Origin: Planctomycetaceae bacterium | GTDB lineage: Bacteria; Planctomycetota; Planctomycetia; Pirellulales; Pirellulaceae | DNA length: 64,000 nt | Direction of reading: 5' to 3' | NCBI GenBank assembly: GCA_027487485.1 | Contig: JAIYDN010000052.1 | Coordinates: 1 to 64,000, forward strand | Part shown: positions 62,428-64,000 of the stretch, piece by piece | Position numbering within the stretch: the first letter of the stretch is position 1 | Layout: every line of letters begins with the position of its first letter | Position numbers and translations under genes: made by a program | The notes under the pieces: generated by a model | Databases searched by the model: none | The model's input: the letters and a program-made list of their open reading frames with translations, nothing else | What the model was told of the DNA's origin: nothing

Positions 62428-63780
62428 TTAGATGCGTTGAGCTGACAATTGGCTTGAAATTTCAAAAGCAATTTCAAGGGCTTGTTCAAAGTTGAGTCTT
62501 GGGTCGAGCTGCGTTTGGTAGGCAACTCCGAGATCGGATTCGGTAAGTCCACGGGACCCGCCAACGCATTCCGTTACATTCTCGCCTGTGAGTTCCAAAT
62601 GAGCTCCGCCAAGCATCGAACCGCAGGCTCGGTGAATCGCGAAGGACAATCTTAGTTCATCCACGATGTCATCGAAACGGCGCGTTTTGCGGCCATGAGT
62701 GGTGGAAACGGTATTGCCATGCATGGGGTCACAAACCCAAAGCACAGTCTTGTTGGCGCGTTGCACAGCTTCAATCATGGCAGGCAGCGCGGACTCGACC
62801 TTGTTGCGACCCATTCGGTGTATCAACGTTAAACGACCTGGCTTATCTTCTGGGTTGAGTCTCTGGATAAGCTCCAACAGTTCATCGATTTGCATCGACG
62901 GTCCGATTTTAACAGCGACAGGATTACGAATGCCTCGGAAATACTCGACGTGTGCCCCGTTAACAGAACGAGTCCGCTCGCCGATCCAGGGCATGTGGGT
63001 TCCCAAGTTGTAGTAGCCAATTCCTCGAATGCTTGGCCTGGTCAGCGCTGTTTCGTAATCGAGATGAAGCGCTTCATGAGACGTAAAAAAATCGACACGT
63101 TTTAATTCGGGAGTAGGCTCTCTCAGAATGGTTTCGACAAACCGTATCGCGTCCGCTAACGATTTAACGAGCGATCGGTAACGTGCGGCGACTTCGCCTT
63201 TGGCTTCGTCCACAAACAGCAAGTTCCAATTTTCTGGATAATGCAAATCTGCAAAACCACCTTCACTCAATGCACGAACGAAGTTCAGTGTTAACGCGGA
63301 TCTTTCGTAACCGCGCAACAGCAGTTGCGGATTAGCCCTTCGAGCTTCCTCGGTAAACTCGAATCGATTGACAATGTCTCCACGATAACAGGGCAAGGTA
63401 ACTCCGTTTTGAGTTTCCGTTTCGCTTGAGCGTGGTTTCGCATATTGACCGGCCATTCGGCCGACGCGAAGGATTCTTTTCCTGGATCCAAACACGATTG
63501 CCAAGCTCATTTGTAGCAGCAGCTTCAACTTGCTTGCTATCGGCTCGGTTTGGCATTGATCGAATGTTTCAGCGCAATCGCCACCTTGAAGAAGCCATGC
63601 TTCGCCACGCTGTGCTTCTGCAATACCCGTGTGCAAATGGTCGATTTCCCAACTGGTAACCAATGGCGGCATGACGCTGATCTGATTCAGAACTTGAGTC
63701 AACTCGGCCGAGTCGGGATACGTAGGTTGCTGAGCAGCGGGATGGGATTTCCAGGAAGTGGGCGACCAGGACTGAGTCAT
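62428..63780 (-). CDS. Class II 3-deoxy-D-arabino-heptulosonate 7-phosphate synthase
   Basis: A 450-residue enzyme that condenses PEP and erythrose 4-phosphate, the first step of aromatic amino-acid synthesis. It belongs to the plant/Mycobacterium-like class II (AroA_II): AWLLQGGDCAETFDQC (Cys metal ligand), ILRVGRMAGQYAKPRSSETE, LLRGYERSALTLNFVRALSE, FFTSHEALHLDYETALTR, FRGIRNPVAVKIGPSMQIDE, RLTLIHRMGRNKVESALPAM, TVLWVCDPMHGNTVSTTHGR and LGGAHLELTGENVTECVGGS. The length is usual. No aro neighbours are present. It converges with bioA (50 bp apart). A promoter should lie in 63781-64000. Confidence 0.96.
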   Translation of the reverse strand: MTQSWSPTSWKSHPAAQQPTYPDSAELTQVLNQISVMPPLVTSWEIDHLHTGIAEAQRGEAWLLQGGDCAETFDQCQTEPIASKLKLLLQMSLAIVFGSRKRILRVGRMAGQYAKPRSSETETQNGVTLPCYRGDIVNRFEFTEEARRANPQLLLRGYERSALTLNFVRALSEGGFADLHYPENWNLLFVDEAKGEVAARYRSLVKSLADAIRFVETILREPTPELKRVDFFTSHEALHLDYETALTRPSIRGIGYYNLGTHMPWIGERTRSVNGAHVEYFRGIRNPVAVKIGPSMQIDELLELIQRLNPEDKPGRLTLIHRMGRNKVESALPAMIEAVQRANKTVLWVCDPMHGNTVSTTHGRKTRRFDDIVDELRLSFAIHRACGSMLGGAHLELTGENVTECVGGSRGLTESDLGVAYQTQLDPRLNFEQALEIAFEISSQLSAQRI

Positions 63781-64000
63781 AACAAGTGGTATTGGCGAGT
63801 GGAGCGACCTGGGATGTTAGGCCGCAATTCGTGGATGCGAAACGTCCCGAATAGGATAAGCCTGAACCTTGCAATTGCAGAGTGCAAATCGTTCGATGGG
63901 CCACGAAACGAATTCAGAAACTATTCTTGGTCGGTTGTTAGTCGCGACTGGATTTCTGTCAAAGAGTACAACTTTCCCTGATTGCAGCCGGGGCAGGTTC
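63781..64000. other. Right-edge region without a called gene
   Basis: 220 bp upstream of the DAHP synthase gene. The region must contain its minus-strand promoter, but no clear -35/-10 pair was found. No tRNA could be recognised in the terminal bases ending ggcaggttc, since no D-arm or acceptor stem is present. The window ends here. Confidence 0.4.

Noticed and set aside
63950-64000. ggcaggttc at the right edge as the T-arm of a tRNA
   Set aside because: No D-arm, anticodon arm or acceptor stem can be formed from the upstream bases, and the window ends before any pairing partner.
1-64000. CRISPR array, integrase, phage or rRNA/tRNA genes
   Set aside because: No regularly spaced short repeats, no integrase or phage structural genes and no RNA gene signatures were seen.

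Overview
The window reads as a chromosomal segment of a planctomycete, most likely of the Pirellulaceae/Pirellulales type. The main evidence is a DUF1559 pseudopilin-like protein, a DUF1570 lipoprotein, a LEPR-like N-terminal motif joined to dockerin-type repeats, a class II DAHP synthase, an N-terminal-methylation pilin signature, a Gly-rich periplasmic helix protein and many short 'planctomycete-only' lipoproteins and hypotheticals. Base composition is moderate (about half G+C by eye). No rRNA, tRNA, CRISPR array or phage was found, and the only mobile-element gene is a REP-associated tyrosine transposase. Species assignment is inference.

Layout. 1-450: a 187-bp tandem repeat rich in palindromes, closed by a bidirectional terminator. 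478-6048 (minus): small lipoprotein, DUF1559 pseudopilin, then the chain PDZ protein > mutY > rlmN. 6219-7181: thiL. 7138-13059 (minus): a packed four-step unit of Wzz-topology membrane protein > TPR protein > P1B-type metal ATPase, with a divergent lipoprotein at 13100. 13462-21396: DUF1570 lipoprotein (minus), then plus-strand GH57 glucanotransferase, small YjfB-like protein, Na+/H+ antiporter, histone H1-like basic peptide, panD, methyltransferase, thyA. 21466-27937 (minus): a dockerin-peroxiredoxin fusion upstream of a three-gene envelope system (GAF-HlyD, HlyD, PqqD-like/M50/HlyD).

28090-34052: a hypothetical with a basic head and acidic tail, a YhaM-like HD/OB nuclease, a TIM-barrel isomerase, a 965-bp gene-free stretch with several hairpin/T-run elements, a Gly-rich helical protein and two cyclophilins. 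34271-41019: DUF2294 protein, Ca2+-type P-ATPase and a small-protein stress cluster (BON, Dps, a 49-residue Lmo0937-like peptide, DUF2383, a one-TM protein) interleaved with two structured RNA candidates. 41297-47984: hybrid histidine kinase and a heavy-metal RND pair. 48027-49178: RAYT transposase. 49461-52911: LuxE-like adenylating enzyme, LuxC-like reductase and purine nucleoside phosphorylase. 53016-57156: bifunctional nuclease, divergent Hsp90 and C25 (gingipain-type) protease. 57193-62377: SpoU methyltransferase, PP2C phosphatase, CinA, Rieske protein and bioA. 62428-63780 (minus): class II DAHP synthase.

The most promising candidates for undescribed biology are: (i) the three-gene GAF-HlyD / HlyD / PqqD-M50-HlyD envelope system with a dockerin-peroxiredoxin gene just upstream; (ii) a family of rod-like hairpins with symmetric 5-6 nt internal loops ending in T6-T7 (31634, 37900, 39444); and (iii) a LuxE/LuxC-like carboxylate-reducing pair translationally joined to a purine nucleoside phosphorylase. 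All functional statements rest on motif recognition by eye. No database search was run.
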